A DNA stretch of 34,159 bases from Alphaproteobacteria bacterium UBA1908 (GTDB taxonomy: Bacteria; Pseudomonadota; Alphaproteobacteria; Caedimonadales; UBA1908). The DNA lies in the NCBI GenBank assembly GCA_002337525.1, contig DDGG01000003.1:94013-128171 (forward strand), written 5' to 3'. Below the pieces are notes generated by a model. That model was not told the DNA's origin. It saw only the letters and a list, made by a program, of their open reading frames with translations, and searched no databases. This document shows positions 1 through 8,209 of the stretch, piece after piece (the first letter of the stretch is position 1; every line of letters starts with the position of its first letter). A program made the translations under genes and the position numbers.

Positions 1-2
1 AC

Positions 3-281
3 GTAGGACCTGGTGATAGTGGCGGTCCGGCAATCTCTCAAACATCCGGGAAAGTTATGGCGCTTGTTTCTGGAACAATCCCGATGATTAAAAAAGACTC
101 GTTAAAGACAGATACATATTGGAAGAAAATAATCCGTTGGTTTGGGGCAAGGTCTGGATCACGTAGTCCCTTATCCTATCTTTTCTGGCATGAAGCCAAT
201 GTTTATGGTTCAGAAGCTATTTATGCTGGTGTGGGGGCTCCTCTTATGCGTCAATGGATTCGGCGGACTCTTTCTGATTAA
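3..281 (+). CDS. Trypsin-like serine protease, C-terminal fragment (cut by window start)
   Basis: The frame is already open at base 3 and reads V-G-P-G-D-S-G-G-P-A. GDSGGP is the signature around the nucleophilic serine of chymotrypsin/trypsin-fold (S1) proteases; here the serine codon is at 18-20. The catalytic His and Asp would lie upstream of the window. About 87 codons follow to the stop, including a hydrophobic/aromatic stretch and the tail RQWIRRTLSD. An internal ATG at 57 lies downstream of the active-site motif, so it is not a credible start. The family assignment rests on this one short but very specific motif. Substrate and location cannot be judged without the N-terminus. The atp operon starts about 180 bp downstream. 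Confidence 0.7.
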   Translation, partial: VGPGDSGGPAISQTSGKVMALVSGTIPMIKKDSLKTDTYWKKIIRWFGARSGSRSPLSYLFWHEANVYGSEAIYAGVGAPLMRQWIRRTLSD

Positions 282-358
282 AAAGGACTCTTTTTTGATT
301 CTGTTTATCACAGAAGAGGTGTAAATGTGCTTTTTTTCTGTTTTTCAAGAGAGGTGCC

Positions 359-388
359 TTGAAGTGCTTTCCTACTTTATGGTACAGA
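359..388 (+). promoter_or_regulatory. Possible promoter of the atp operon
   Basis: TTGAAG at 359-364 and TACAGA at 383-388 are 18 bp apart in the 183-bp gap before atpH. The -10 match is poor, so this is only a candidate. The atpH ribosome binding site AGGAG lies at 451-455, nine bases before its ATG. I see no terminator for the upstream protease gene in this gap. Confidence 0.25.
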
Positions 389-464
389 ATTATTAAGAAG
401 AAATATAAGTGTAGGCGGGGGCGTTGGGTAAAGACGTCGTTTTTCTATTAAGGAGTGATCGGTA

Positions 465-998
465 ATGTCTGTCGTCGCGCGTCGGTATGCTCAGGCTCTT
501 TTTAGTTTGTGTTCAGATGCAAAACTACGCAGTAAAATTGCGGCGGAGGCCGAAACCCTTCTTTCATGGGCAGATGAGTGTCCTGATTTTACGTCATTTA
601 TGTCAAATCGGTTTTTAAAGGATAGCGAGGCTCTTGCCGTTTTCCGGGATCTTTCAGAAAAAGCATCATTTTCTGAGACGATGACCTCTTTTCTTCTTGT
701 TATGGCAGAGAAAAGACGTCTGTCTTTTTTAACAGCCACTCTTAGAGTTTTCCTGAAACTCATAGATAACGCTTCTGGCATTGTGCGTGGTAAGGTAACA
801 ACTGCTTTGAAAATGACAAAATCGGATGTTACAAAAATAAGTAAGATTTTGTCTCATAAACTCGAGAAAAAAATAGAATTAACCTCTTCTATAGATCCAA
901 AAATTTTAGGGGGCGTTATTTTAAGGGTGGGTCCCTATCTTATTGATTCGTCTCTGGAAACGCGATTGTCGTCTCTGGAAACAAGGCTGAAAGGATAA
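465..998 (+). CDS. atpH: F1Fo ATP synthase delta subunit (F1 stalk)
   Basis: A 177-residue protein, the usual size for bacterial delta (OSCP-like), which ties the F1 head to the Fo peripheral stalk. The N-terminus MSVVARRYAQALF matches the delta pattern of an Arg-Tyr-Ala-x-Ala-Leu-Phe helix. The C-terminal part carries the typical ILGGVILRVGPYLIDSSLE segment, which resembles the family's GG-x-x-x-(R/K)-x-G-x-x-x-(I/L)-D-x-S signature. The start is supported by AGGAG at 451-455. It is the first gene of atpHAGDC. The order delta-alpha-gamma-beta-epsilon with no Fo genes beside it is the alphaproteobacterial arrangement. Its stop is six bases from the atpA start, so the two are co-transcribed. 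Sequence conservation in delta is low; the context makes the call secure. Confidence 0.93.
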   Translation: MSVVARRYAQALFSLCSDAKLRSKIAAEAETLLSWADECPDFTSFMSNRFLKDSEALAVFRDLSEKASFSETMTSFLLVMAEKRRLSFLTATLRVFLKLIDNASGIVRGKVTTALKMTKSDVTKISKILSHKLEKKIELTSSIDPKILGGVILRVGPYLIDSSLETRLSSLETRLKG

Positions 999-1004
999 AA
1001 CACG

Positions 1005-2534
1005 ATGGAGCTTCGAGCAGCAGAAATTTCTGCAATTCTCAAGGATAAAATTGCTAACTTTAATGAGGATGTGGATTTTGCCGAGGTTGGCACGGTTTTA
1101 GAGGTTGGAGATGGTATTACACGTATCCACGGCCTTGAAAAAGTTCAGGCAGGGGAAATGCTCTCTTTCCCGGGCGACGTTACAGGTATGGCCCTGAACC
1201 TTGAAGAAGATAACGTCGGTGCCGTTATTTTTGGAGAGGACGCAAAAATTAAAGAAGGTGATACGGTCAAACGTACAGGCCGTATCGTTGATGTGCCGTG
1301 TGGTAAGGCTCTTTTAGGGCGCGTCGTTGATGCTTTGGGGAATCCTATCGATGGTAAAGGGCCAATCAAAGCAGAGAAGCGTTCTCGTGTAGAGGTTAAA
1401 GCCCCGGGAATCATTCCAAGGCAATCTGTTTGTGAGCCAATGCAAACTGGTATTAAGGCAATTGATGCTTTGGTTCCGATTGGTCGCGGTCAGCGTGAGC
1501 TTATCATCGGGGACCGCCAAACAGGTAAAACGGCTATTGCAATTGATACTATTTTAAATCAAAAGAAAATTAATCAGTCCAATGATGAATCGAAAAAGCT
1601 ATATTGTGTTTATGTCGCAATTGGTCAAAAACGATCTACGGTAGCGCGTATTGTCAAGACGTTGGAAGATCAGGGCGCCATGGAATATACAACGGTTGTC
1701 TCTGCAACAGCGTCCGATCCTGCGCCCTTACAGTTTATCGCCCCCTATACTGGATGTGCGATTGCAGAGTATTTCCGTGACAATGGCATGCATTCCCTTA
1801 TTATTTATGATGATTTGTCCAAGCAAGCCGTGGCATATCGCCAAATGTCATTGCTCCTTCGCCGCCCTCCTGGTCGCGAGGCTTACCCCGGGGATGTATT
1901 CTATCTTCACTCTCGTTTACTGGAACGTGCTGCAAAGATGAGTGAGGCCCACGGAGGAGGTTCAATGACAGCACTGCCGATCATCGAAACACAGGCAGGA
2001 GATGTCTCGGCTTATATCCCGACAAATGTGATTTCCATTACAGATGGCCAGATTTTCCTGGAAACGGATCTTTTCTATAAGGGGGTTCGCCCTGCCATTA
2101 ATGTAGGTCTTTCTGTTAGCCGCGTGGGGTCTGCCGCACAAATCAAAGCAATGAAACAGGTTTCGGGTAAAATTAAGCTTGAACTTGCTCAGTATCGTGA
2201 GATGGCTGCCTTTTCCCAGTTCGCTTCTGATTTAGATGCTTCCACCCAACGTCTTTTGGCGCGAGGAGAGCGTTTGACAGAATTGCTCAAGCAATCCCAG
2301 TTCTCACCTGTTGAAATGGCCCACCAGGTTGTTTTAATTTTTGCAGGTGTTCGTGGCTATCTTGATAAAATTGAAACGACAGAAGTAGGACGTTTTTGCC
2401 AGGAATTTGTAGCCAGTTTAGAACGTGATCGGCAAGAGCTTCTCAATGCTATACGCGACAAAGGAGTTCTAACGGAAGGGCTTGAAAAAGAACTGGTGAC
2501 CCTTCTTGATGATTTTATGGCAGTTTTTGCCTAG
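1005..2534 (+). CDS. atpA: F1Fo ATP synthase alpha subunit
   Basis: A 509-residue alpha subunit of the F1 catalytic head, peripheral on the cytoplasmic face of the inner membrane. The N-terminus MELRAAEISAILKDKI is typical. The nucleotide-binding P-loop GDRQTGKT lies at residues 169-176, with the Lys at 175 as in well-studied homologues. The alpha signature SLLLRRPPGREAYPGDVFY is present around residues 282-300. In alpha the site is regulatory and non-catalytic. AAGGA at 991-995, overlapping the end of atpH, is its ribosome binding site. The length is normal and there are no disruptions. Confidence 0.98.
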   Translation: MELRAAEISAILKDKIANFNEDVDFAEVGTVLEVGDGITRIHGLEKVQAGEMLSFPGDVTGMALNLEEDNVGAVIFGEDAKIKEGDTVKRTGRIVDVPCGKALLGRVVDALGNPIDGKGPIKAEKRSRVEVKAPGIIPRQSVCEPMQTGIKAIDALVPIGRGQRELIIGDRQTGKTAIAIDTILNQKKINQSNDESKKLYCVYVAIGQKRSTVARIVKTLEDQGAMEYTTVVSATASDPAPLQFIAPYTGCAIAEYFRDNGMHSLIIYDDLSKQAVAYRQMSLLLRRPPGREAYPGDVFYLHSRLLERAAKMSEAHGGGSMTALPIIETQAGDVSAYIPTNVISITDGQIFLETDLFYKGVRPAINVGLSVSRVGSAAQIKAMKQVSGKIKLELAQYREMAAFSQFASDLDASTQRLLARGERLTELLKQSQFSPVEMAHQVVLIFAGVRGYLDKIETTEVGRFCQEFVASLERDRQELLNAIRDKGVLTEGLEKELVTLLDDFMAVFA

Positions 2535-2549
2535 AGAAAGTCTGGATTA

Positions 2550-3449
2550 ATGGCGAATCTAAAAGATTTAAGAGCCCGCAAGAAAAGTGTTCAAGCGACG
2601 CGTAAGATAACGGCAGCTATGAAAATGATTGCTGCGGCCAAGCTTCAGAAAGCACAGAAACGTGCAACAGACGCACGGCCCTATGCTCGTTTGATGGCCG
2701 GCATTATGGAAGATCTTTTACAAGCCCGCACACGCCAGTCAGAAGGTCCGCCTCTTTTATCTGGAACAGGCAAGGATAACGTTCATCTTTTTGTTGTTGT
2801 AACATCGAACCGGGGACTATGTGGGGGCTTTAATTCTCAGGTTGTTCGCGTGGCACGCAGAAGCCTGGAAAGGGCTGTTGCTGAAGGAAAAAAGATCAAG
2901 ATTATTTGTATTGGTCGAAAGGGTCGCGAGCAACTAAAGCGTGAATTCGGGTCGCAAATCGTTGAAACATTGCCGGCATTTGATACGCCATCATTTCCTG
3001 ATGCAATGGATATTTGCCAGAAAATAATTTCTTATTTTGAGGCAGGGGATTTTGATTTTTGTACCCTGTTTTATAACAAGTTTATTTCTGCTCTGAACAA
3101 CCAGGCTGTTGCTCAGCAACTTATTCCGTTTGTGTCTCTCGAGGAAGACTTGCGAGATCGAAAAGAAGAAAAGGTATCACAGACTCATTTATCGTCACTC
3201 TATGAATATGAGCCGAGTAAAGAAACTGTATTAGAGGAGTTGCTTCCTCGTAACCTAAGTGTTCAGCTTTATCGAGCCTTGCTTGAAAGTACGGCAAGTG
3301 AACATGGAGCGCGTATGACGGCAATGGATGGAGCGACACGTAATGCCGGCGATATGATTCACAAGCTTAATCTTGTTATTAACCGAACTCGCCAAGCACA
3401 AATTACGATGGAATTAACAGAAATTATTTCGGGCGCAGAGGCCCTTTGA
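2550..3449 (+). CDS. atpG: F1Fo ATP synthase gamma subunit (rotor shaft)
   Basis: A 299-residue gamma subunit, the asymmetric shaft turning inside the alpha3beta3 head. The N-terminal helix MANLKDLRARKKSVQATRKI and the conserved block MKMIAAAKLQKAQ are clear. The middle contains the VVVTSNRGLCGGFNSQV segment (family: (S/T)DRGLCGG-x-N). The C-terminal helix has the ATRNAGDMI and LNLVINRTRQAQIT motifs that contact beta. It lies 15 bp after atpA and 22 bp before atpD. The ribosome binding site is weak, so translational coupling to atpA is likely (inference). Confidence 0.97.
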   Translation: MANLKDLRARKKSVQATRKITAAMKMIAAAKLQKAQKRATDARPYARLMAGIMEDLLQARTRQSEGPPLLSGTGKDNVHLFVVVTSNRGLCGGFNSQVVRVARRSLERAVAEGKKIKIICIGRKGREQLKREFGSQIVETLPAFDTPSFPDAMDICQKIISYFEAGDFDFCTLFYNKFISALNNQAVAQQLIPFVSLEEDLRDRKEEKVSQTHLSSLYEYEPSKETVLEELLPRNLSVQLYRALLESTASEHGARMTAMDGATRNAGDMIHKLNLVINRTRQAQITMELTEIISGAEAL

Positions 3450-3471
3450 GCCTGAGAAGGAGAGATGTACT

Positions 3472-4899
3472 ATGGCCAAAACAGCAACAGGTCACGTTGT
3501 CCAAATTATTGGAGCAGTGGTTGATGTTACTTTTAAGGAAGGTTGCTTACCCGCTATTTTAAACGGGCTTGAAGTTGATAATGGGGGTCAAACCCTTATC
3601 CTGGAGGTTGCCAAGCATTTAGGTGAAAATACTGTGCGAGCCATTGCAATGGATGCCACAGAAGGTCTGACAAGAGGGCAAGAAGTTTTCGATACAGGCG
3701 AGCCAATTTCAGTGCCTGTTGGGCCTGAAACACTTGGGCGTATGTTAAACGTTGTTGGAGACCCTATCGATGAACGCGGTGAGGTTGTTACAAAACAAAG
3801 GCTGCCTATTCACCGATCCGCTCCCGAGTTTGTTGATCAGGCAACAGATACTGAAATTCTTGTCACCGGAATTAAGGTTGTTGATCTGTTGGCGCCTTAC
3901 TCCAAGGGAGGAAAGATCGGTCTTTTCGGGGGAGCAGGTGTTGGTAAAACTGTCTTGATCATGGAATTAATTAACAATATTGCAAAAGCCCACGGTGGGT
4001 ATTCTGTTTTTGCAGGTGTCGGTGAGCGTACTCGTGAAGGAAATGACCTTTATCATGAAATGATCGATTCAGGCGTTATTGATATTGAAGGTGATACGTC
4101 TAAGGCGGCTCTTGTTTATGGTCAGATGAATGAACCACCTGGAGCACGTGCGCGTGTAGCCTTAACAGGTTTGACCCTAGCTGAATATTTTCGTGATAAT
4201 GAAGGTCAGGACGTTTTATTCTTTGTGGATAATATTTTCCGTTTTACTCAGGCTGGTGCAGAAGTCTCTGCTCTTTTAGGGCGTATTCCTTCGGCAGTGG
4301 GATATCAACCAACTCTGGCGACAGAAATGGGTGAGTTGCAGGAGCGTATTACGTCAACAAATAAAGGATCTATTACAAGTGTCCAGGCCATCTATGTTCC
4401 CGCGGATGACTTAACAGATCCGGCCCCCGCAACATCCTTTACGCACCTTGATGCAACCACAGTTTTAAGTCGTCAGATTGCAGAACTTGGTATTTATCCT
4501 GCGGTAGACCCTCTTGATTCGACCTCTCGAATATTGTCGGCAGAAATCCTGGGTGAAGAGCACTATCGTGTCGCCCGTGAGGTCCAGCGTGTTCTGCAAA
4601 CATACAAATCCTTGCAGGATATTATTGCAATTCTTGGGATGGACGAGCTTTCAGAAGAAGACAAGTTAACGGTCGCAAGAGCCCGTAAATTACAACGTTT
4701 CTTGTCTCAGCCTTTCCATGTTGCGGAGGTCTTTACGGGAAGTCCTGGTGTTTTTGTGAATTTGGAAGATACAATCGCAGGTTTTAGAGGGATCGTTGAT
4801 GGCCACTATGATCATCTTCCAGAGATGGCTTTTTATATGGTTGGGACAATTGATGAAGTTCTGGAAAAAGCTCAACAGCTTGCTGAAGAAGCAGCATAG
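3472..4899 (+). CDS. atpD: F1Fo ATP synthase beta subunit (catalytic)
   Basis: A 475-residue catalytic beta subunit. The P-loop GGAGVGKT is at residues 153-160, the catalytic glutamate block GVGERTREGNDLYHEM follows, and then ALVYGQMNEPPGARARVALT. The Walker B region is DVLFFVDNIFRFTQAG. The C-terminal DELSEEDKLTVARARK segment (family DELSEEDK) is intact. AAGGAG at 3457-3462 provides a strong ribosome binding site nine bases before the ATG. This is the most conserved protein in the window and would be the best phylogenetic marker here. Confidence 0.99.
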   Translation: MAKTATGHVVQIIGAVVDVTFKEGCLPAILNGLEVDNGGQTLILEVAKHLGENTVRAIAMDATEGLTRGQEVFDTGEPISVPVGPETLGRMLNVVGDPIDERGEVVTKQRLPIHRSAPEFVDQATDTEILVTGIKVVDLLAPYSKGGKIGLFGGAGVGKTVLIMELINNIAKAHGGYSVFAGVGERTREGNDLYHEMIDSGVIDIEGDTSKAALVYGQMNEPPGARARVALTGLTLAEYFRDNEGQDVLFFVDNIFRFTQAGAEVSALLGRIPSAVGYQPTLATEMGELQERITSTNKGSITSVQAIYVPADDLTDPAPATSFTHLDATTVLSRQIAELGIYPAVDPLDSTSRILSAEILGEEHYRVAREVQRVLQTYKSLQDIIAILGMDELSEEDKLTVARARKLQRFLSQPFHVAEVFTGSPGVFVNLEDTIAGFRGIVDGHYDHLPEMAFYMVGTIDEVLEKAQQLAEEAA

Positions 4900-4916
4900 T
4901 TAAATCGAGGTGATTG

Positions 4917-5327
4917 ATGCAAACCTTATCGTTTGAGCTGGTCTCGCCGGAAAGAATCCTTTTGAAGGAACAAGTGGAAATGGTTGTTGTTCCCGGGCAG
5001 GATGGTGATATTGGTATTTTGCCTGAACACGCAGCTGTTATTTCCACATTAAGACCCGGTGTTGTTCAAACGTATGCAAAGGGAAATGTTGTTGATCGGG
5101 TTTTTGTATCGGGTGGGTTTGCCAATATTAATGAACGAGGGTGCACTGTCCTTGCAGAAGAATGTATCTTCTTGCAGGATATTAATGAAAGTGAACTGGA
5201 CGACTTTATCAAAAACACGCGTGAAGAAATTGCTATTGCCCGAAGCCATCATGAGAAAAAGGGCCTGGAATCCCAGCTTCAACTCGCAGAAGTAAAACGC
5301 TCTCTTTATAAGAAGCTGCTTCGTTAA
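4917..5327 (+). CDS. atpC: F1Fo ATP synthase epsilon subunit
   Basis: A 136-residue epsilon subunit, which couples rotor to head and inhibits hydrolysis. The N-terminal beta-barrel domain begins MQTLSFELVSPERILL and contains GDIGILPEHAAVISTLRPG, both typical. The C-terminal helical pair (about residues 88-136) is present. I start it at ATG 4917, not the in-frame TTG at 4914: GAGG at 4907-4910 is six bases from the ATG but only three from the TTG, and family members begin near this Met. It is the last F1 gene, 17 bp after atpD. Confidence 0.95.
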   Translation: MQTLSFELVSPERILLKEQVEMVVVPGQDGDIGILPEHAAVISTLRPGVVQTYAKGNVVDRVFVSGGFANINERGCTVLAEECIFLQDINESELDDFIKNTREEIAIARSHHEKKGLESQLQLAEVKRSLYKKLLR

Positions 5328-5338
5328 GGGCCACTGTT

Positions 5339-6238
5339 TTGCTGGAACCTCTTCAACCCGGGGATCTTGTTGATATCATTGCGCCGGGATCGCAAAAAAA
5401 TCCAGAGCGCCTGAAGAAAGCGTTTGGTTTTTTGGAATCGTGGGGTCTTCGAGTACGCGCTCCGAAAAATCTTTTTGGAGAAGATCCTTTCTATACAAAT
5501 TCAATCTTGTTGCGGACAACTTTCTTGAGAGACGCTCTTGAAGCCCGGGATAGTAAAGCTGTCTGGTGCTTGCGAGGAGGCTATGGATCTACACGTCTTC
5601 TTGAGACGTTACAGTCTTTTTCAGACCCACTGCCGGAAAAGTTCTTTATTGGCTTTAGTGATATTACCGCGTTGCATCTTTTTTTATATCAGAAATGGGG
5701 CTGGAATACTTGTCATGGACCAACTTTGGGTCAGCTTGCTGATGGTCTTGCGGGCCCTTCTTCCGCTGAGGCTCTAAGACGTTATCTGTTTAAGGGAACA
5801 AGACCAGGATTTTCAAATCTGATACCTCTTAATCAAGCTGCTCATGACACCGAGCTATTAATAGCCCCTGTCACAGGAGGGAATACTTCTCTGATTCAAT
5901 CAAGTCTAGGGACTTATTGGCAAATCCAGACAGAAGGTACTTTTATTTTTCTGGAAGATATTGATGAGAAACCATACAGGACATTAGAAAGGCTTGAGCA
6001 CATGCGTCAGGCCGGAATATTTGATAAAGCAAAAGCTGTTTTTTTGTTTGATTTTAATTTTAATCAAGATCAGGAAGATCAACAGTCATATTTGTACTCA
6101 CAGGCTTTTAAGCAGTTTTCCTGCGAGGTTTCACTTCCTGTTTTTAAGGGGTTTGGTATGGGGCATACTAAAACAAACTTTCCTTTTGTTATGGGATCCC
6201 GGATGATTTATAAGAATTCTTCTTTAATGCCATGTTAA
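5339..6238 (+). CDS. LD-carboxypeptidase (S66 family), murein recycling
   Basis: A 299-residue protein, normal for LdcA-type peptidases that remove the terminal D-Ala from tetrapeptide muropeptides in the cytoplasm. The N-terminus has GDLVDIIAPGS. The family block CLRGGYGSTRLL is at residues 77-88. The nucleophile elbow GFSDIT puts the Ser at 107. The remaining triad residues fit as Glu206 in FLEDIDE and His276 in GMGHTKTN. The spacings of 99 and 70 residues are close to those I recall for the Pseudomonas enzyme (S115/E217/H285). The start is TTG at 5339, with AAGGG at 5326-5330. Only 11 bp separate it from atpC, so it is probably the last gene of the atp transcript. A transporting or recycling partner is not visible here. 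Confidence 0.9.
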   Translation: MLEPLQPGDLVDIIAPGSQKNPERLKKAFGFLESWGLRVRAPKNLFGEDPFYTNSILLRTTFLRDALEARDSKAVWCLRGGYGSTRLLETLQSFSDPLPEKFFIGFSDITALHLFLYQKWGWNTCHGPTLGQLADGLAGPSSAEALRRYLFKGTRPGFSNLIPLNQAAHDTELLIAPVTGGNTSLIQSSLGTYWQIQTEGTFIFLEDIDEKPYRTLERLEHMRQAGIFDKAKAVFLFDFNFNQDQEDQQSYLYSQAFKQFSCEVSLPVFKGFGMGHTKTNFPFVMGSRMIYKNSSLMPC

Positions 6239-6304
6239 AAGAGGCCATATACCTTATTAAGATAAGAGATGCAAACAAGAGGGAGAGCTTGAAACAATGG
6301 TTTT

Positions 6305-6463
6305 TTAGTCATCGTGAGAAGCCTCTAATTCTACAAGATGGTCCACAACATCAAGGACGGCATAAGTTATTATGGCATCCGTGCCTGTACGTTTCAGGGA
6401 AGACAAAACTTCAAAATGAGCGGAAGTGATAATATTTGCTAAATAGTCCAAAAAAGTGTAAAA
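6305..6463 (-). pseudogene. hemB: Remnant resembling the C-terminus of HemB (delta-aminolevulinate dehydratase)
   Basis: On the minus strand the open stretch ends at a TAA at 6305-6307. Residues encoded by 6308-6418 read HFEVLSSLKRTGTDAI then ITYAVLDVVDHL, plus a short tail. This resembles the end of HemB from memory (E. coli: LESLGSIKRAGADLI, then FSYFALDLA), with shared E-x-L-x-S-(I/L)-K-R-x-G-x-D and (S/T)-Y and A/L-L-D. Upstream, an in-frame stop at 6464-6466 and loss of resemblance indicate that the rest of the gene is missing. No start codon or ribosome binding site is seen. I read it as a decayed 3' end of hemB. It could instead be chance similarity, since only about 30 residues match. 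Confidence 0.5.
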
Positions 6464-6540
6464 TTAACCTATATATAGTTAAAAATTATCTGGATAGGTA
6501 AATCCGGGAAGCCTTTTATAGCCGTAAATTAATCAAAAGC

Positions 6541-6568
6541 TTTACAATGGTAAAAAGTATCGTATGAT
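6541..6568 (+). promoter_or_regulatory. Promoter of the Bax-inhibitor-1 family gene
   Basis: TTTACA (6541-6546), a 16-bp spacer and TATGAT (6563-6568) form a good sigma-70-type promoter 60 bp before the ATG at 6628. It follows the hemB-like remnant, so the 390-bp gap after the LD-carboxypeptidase holds a remnant plus this promoter. The gene's ribosome binding site is GGAGA at 6616-6620. Confidence 0.55.
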
Positions 6569-6627
6569 CGCAAATAGAGTTATATGTTCACAGTGTCTGT
6601 CACTATGATTTTAATGGAGAAAAGTTT

Positions 6628-7353
6628 ATGAAAAATGATTTCCGTCACGGTGTTGTTAATTCATCGTCACAAGTTGCAGATATAGATGCGGGTTTGCGCG
6701 CCTATATGTTGCGTATTTATAATTATATGGCTGTTGGTCTTGGACTGACAGGTGTGGTTGCGTATCTTGTTTCTTCAAGTCCTACTCTCTTAAATATCTT
6801 TTTTGGGAATCAGGCTATTTTCTGGATTGCTGTTTTGGCACCAATCGGTATTGTTTTTTATATGAGTGCTCGTATCCACAATATGTCGGCAGCAAAGGCG
6901 CAAAGTGTCTTTTGGATTTATGCTGCCTTAAATGGTATTTCATTGGCCTCAATTTTTCTCGTTTATACGGGGACAAGCATTGCAAAAGTCTTCTTCATTA
7001 CAGCGGGCATGTTTGCGGCTATGAGTCTTTACGGCTATACCACAAAACGAGATTTAACAGGAATGGGGTCTTTTCTTTCTATGGGATTGATAGGTCTTAT
7101 TCTTGCGAGTGTTGCGAACATATTTTTTGCAAGTCCTGGCTTGTCTTTTGTTATTTCGATCGTGGGTGTTTTAATTTTCGTCGGGTTAACGGCATATGAT
7201 ACCCAAAAACTGAAAAGTATTTATCTTTCGGGAATTGAATCACATGGACCTGAGGCTGTCCTGAAAACATCGATATTAGGGGCTTTATCCCTGTACCTGG
7301 ATTTCTTGAATCTTTTTCTTTTTCTATTGCGATTTTTAGGTGATCGTCGTTAA
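6628..7353 (+). CDS. Bax inhibitor-1 / YccA family inner-membrane protein
   Basis: A 241-residue protein with about seven hydrophobic segments after a polar N-terminus of about 25 residues. The order and spacing are those of the BI-1/YccA/YbhL family. Characteristic stretches are AYMLRIYNYMAVGLGLTG at the first helix, the MSAAKAQSVFWIYAALNGIS loop-helix, TAGMFAAMSLYGYTTKRDLTG, and GLTAYDTQKLKSIY with its conserved Asp near the last helices. The protein is expected in the inner membrane. Bacterial members are linked to FtsH regulation (YccA) or calcium leak (BsYetJ), and I cannot choose between these roles. It has its own promoter and a strong terminator, so it is probably monocistronic. Confidence 0.93.
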   Translation: MKNDFRHGVVNSSSQVADIDAGLRAYMLRIYNYMAVGLGLTGVVAYLVSSSPTLLNIFFGNQAIFWIAVLAPIGIVFYMSARIHNMSAAKAQSVFWIYAALNGISLASIFLVYTGTSIAKVFFITAGMFAAMSLYGYTTKRDLTGMGSFLSMGLIGLILASVANIFFASPGLSFVISIVGVLIFVGLTAYDTQKLKSIYLSGIESHGPEAVLKTSILGALSLYLDFLNLFLFLLRFLGDRR

Positions 7354-7386
7354 TTTTTTATTTTTAAATTATACTGGTAAAACGAG

Positions 7387-7414
7387 AAGCCCTGAATTTT
7401 TCGGGGCTTTTTCT
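7387..7414 (+). terminator. Rho-independent terminator of the Bax-inhibitor-1 family gene
   Basis: AAGCCCTGA (7387-7395) pairs with TCGGGGCTT (7401-7409) across a 5-base loop. That gives nine pairs including one G-T, and the stem runs directly into a T-rich tract. It is the clearest terminator in the window. Confidence 0.92.
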
Positions 7415-7427
7415 TTTGATTTTTTTG

Positions 7428-7457
7428 TTGTGTGTTTTAATTGAAAAATAATATACT
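7428..7457 (+). promoter_or_regulatory. Possible promoter of the GntR gene
   Basis: TTGTGT (7428-7433), an 18-bp spacer and TATACT (7452-7457) lie just after the preceding terminator and about 40 bp before the ATG at 7499. The sequence here is AT-rich enough that other -10-like words also occur (TATAAT at 7461-7466). The exact site is uncertain and the gene has no strong ribosome binding site. Confidence 0.3.
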
Positions 7458-7498
7458 ATCTATAATTAAAAAATTTATAAAGTGCGATTCATAAATCA

Positions 7499-8137
7499 AT
7501 GTCTACAAAAAATCTGGCAACAGTTATTGCCTCTAAACTTAGAACTGATATTTTAACAGGGGTCCTGAAAGGTGGAGAAAAATTAAAGCAAGATCATCTT
7601 GCTTCTGCCTTTGATTCAAGCCATATTCCTGTGCGTGAAGCCCTGATGATTCTGGTTTCTGAAGGACTTGCGGAACACATTCCCCGTTGCGGTGTGGTGG
7701 TTTCCAAAATGTTAGTAGAGGATATGAGGGAAATTATGGAGATGCGTATGGCTTTAGAGTCATTGATGCTGAGACTCTCTGGTCCCTTATTGACGGATGA
7801 TCATTTAAAAACGGCAAAGTTATTTATTAAGCTGGCAGAAGACGAGACGGATGTTGATAAGCTTATCGATTATAACTGGCAATATCATAGAGCTTTATAC
7901 AGCGGTATTAAAAGACCTAAATTAATGAATTCTATCGAAGACGTATGGGTTCATTCAGAACGTTATATGCGTTATCTGTGGGCTCGTTTTGATTTTAATG
8001 AAGGGTCTCATCAGGGACACTGCGATATCTATGAGGCTTGTACCAATAAAGATTTTGAGAAGGCTGTTAGTATTTTGCACGATCATATTAATAATTCTCT
8101 CAAGATGGCCGAGAAAATTATTGGTCAGGAATCTTGA
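7499..8137 (+). CDS. GntR family transcriptional regulator, FCD (FadR/VanR) subfamily
   Basis: A 212-residue protein. Residues 1-70 form the winged helix-turn-helix, with the family hallmarks LKQDHLASAFDSSHIPVREA and EGLAEHIPRCGVVVS. Residues about 75-205 match the all-helical FCD ligand-binding domain. The usual metal-binding positions appear as H130 (WQYHRAL), H174 (GHCDIYEA) and H196 (HDHINNS). The first ligand, commonly Asp four residues before the first His, is Asn126 here. Such regulators usually bind small organic acids and repress neighbouring metabolic genes. The next genes here encode secreted proteins, not enzymes, so the target is unclear. It may regulate the promoter at 8210-8238 or only itself (inference). 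Confidence 0.9.
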   Translation: MSTKNLATVIASKLRTDILTGVLKGGEKLKQDHLASAFDSSHIPVREALMILVSEGLAEHIPRCGVVVSKMLVEDMREIMEMRMALESLMLRLSGPLLTDDHLKTAKLFIKLAEDETDVDKLIDYNWQYHRALYSGIKRPKLMNSIEDVWVHSERYMRYLWARFDFNEGSHQGHCDIYEACTNKDFEKAVSILHDHINNSLKMAEKIIGQES

Positions 8138-8155
8138 TTTTTCTAATAAAAGATT

Positions 8156-8193
8156 AAGTGAAAACTCAACATTTTCTGAACGGTCACTTTTTT
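8156..8193 (+). terminator. Weak candidate terminator after the GntR gene
   Basis: AAGTGA (8156-8161) can pair with TCACTT (8184-8189) and is followed by a T-run. The loop is 22 bases and may contain a second small GAAAA/TTTTC stem. The stem is short and AT-rich, so this is a low-confidence call. Confidence 0.3.
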
Positions 8194-8209
8194 ATATATT
8201 ATATTAGAT

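Noticed and set aside
6232..6429. 65-codon plus-strand frame overlapping the LD-carboxypeptidase end
   Set aside because: No ribosome binding site, odd composition, and it lies opposite the better-supported hemB-like remnant.
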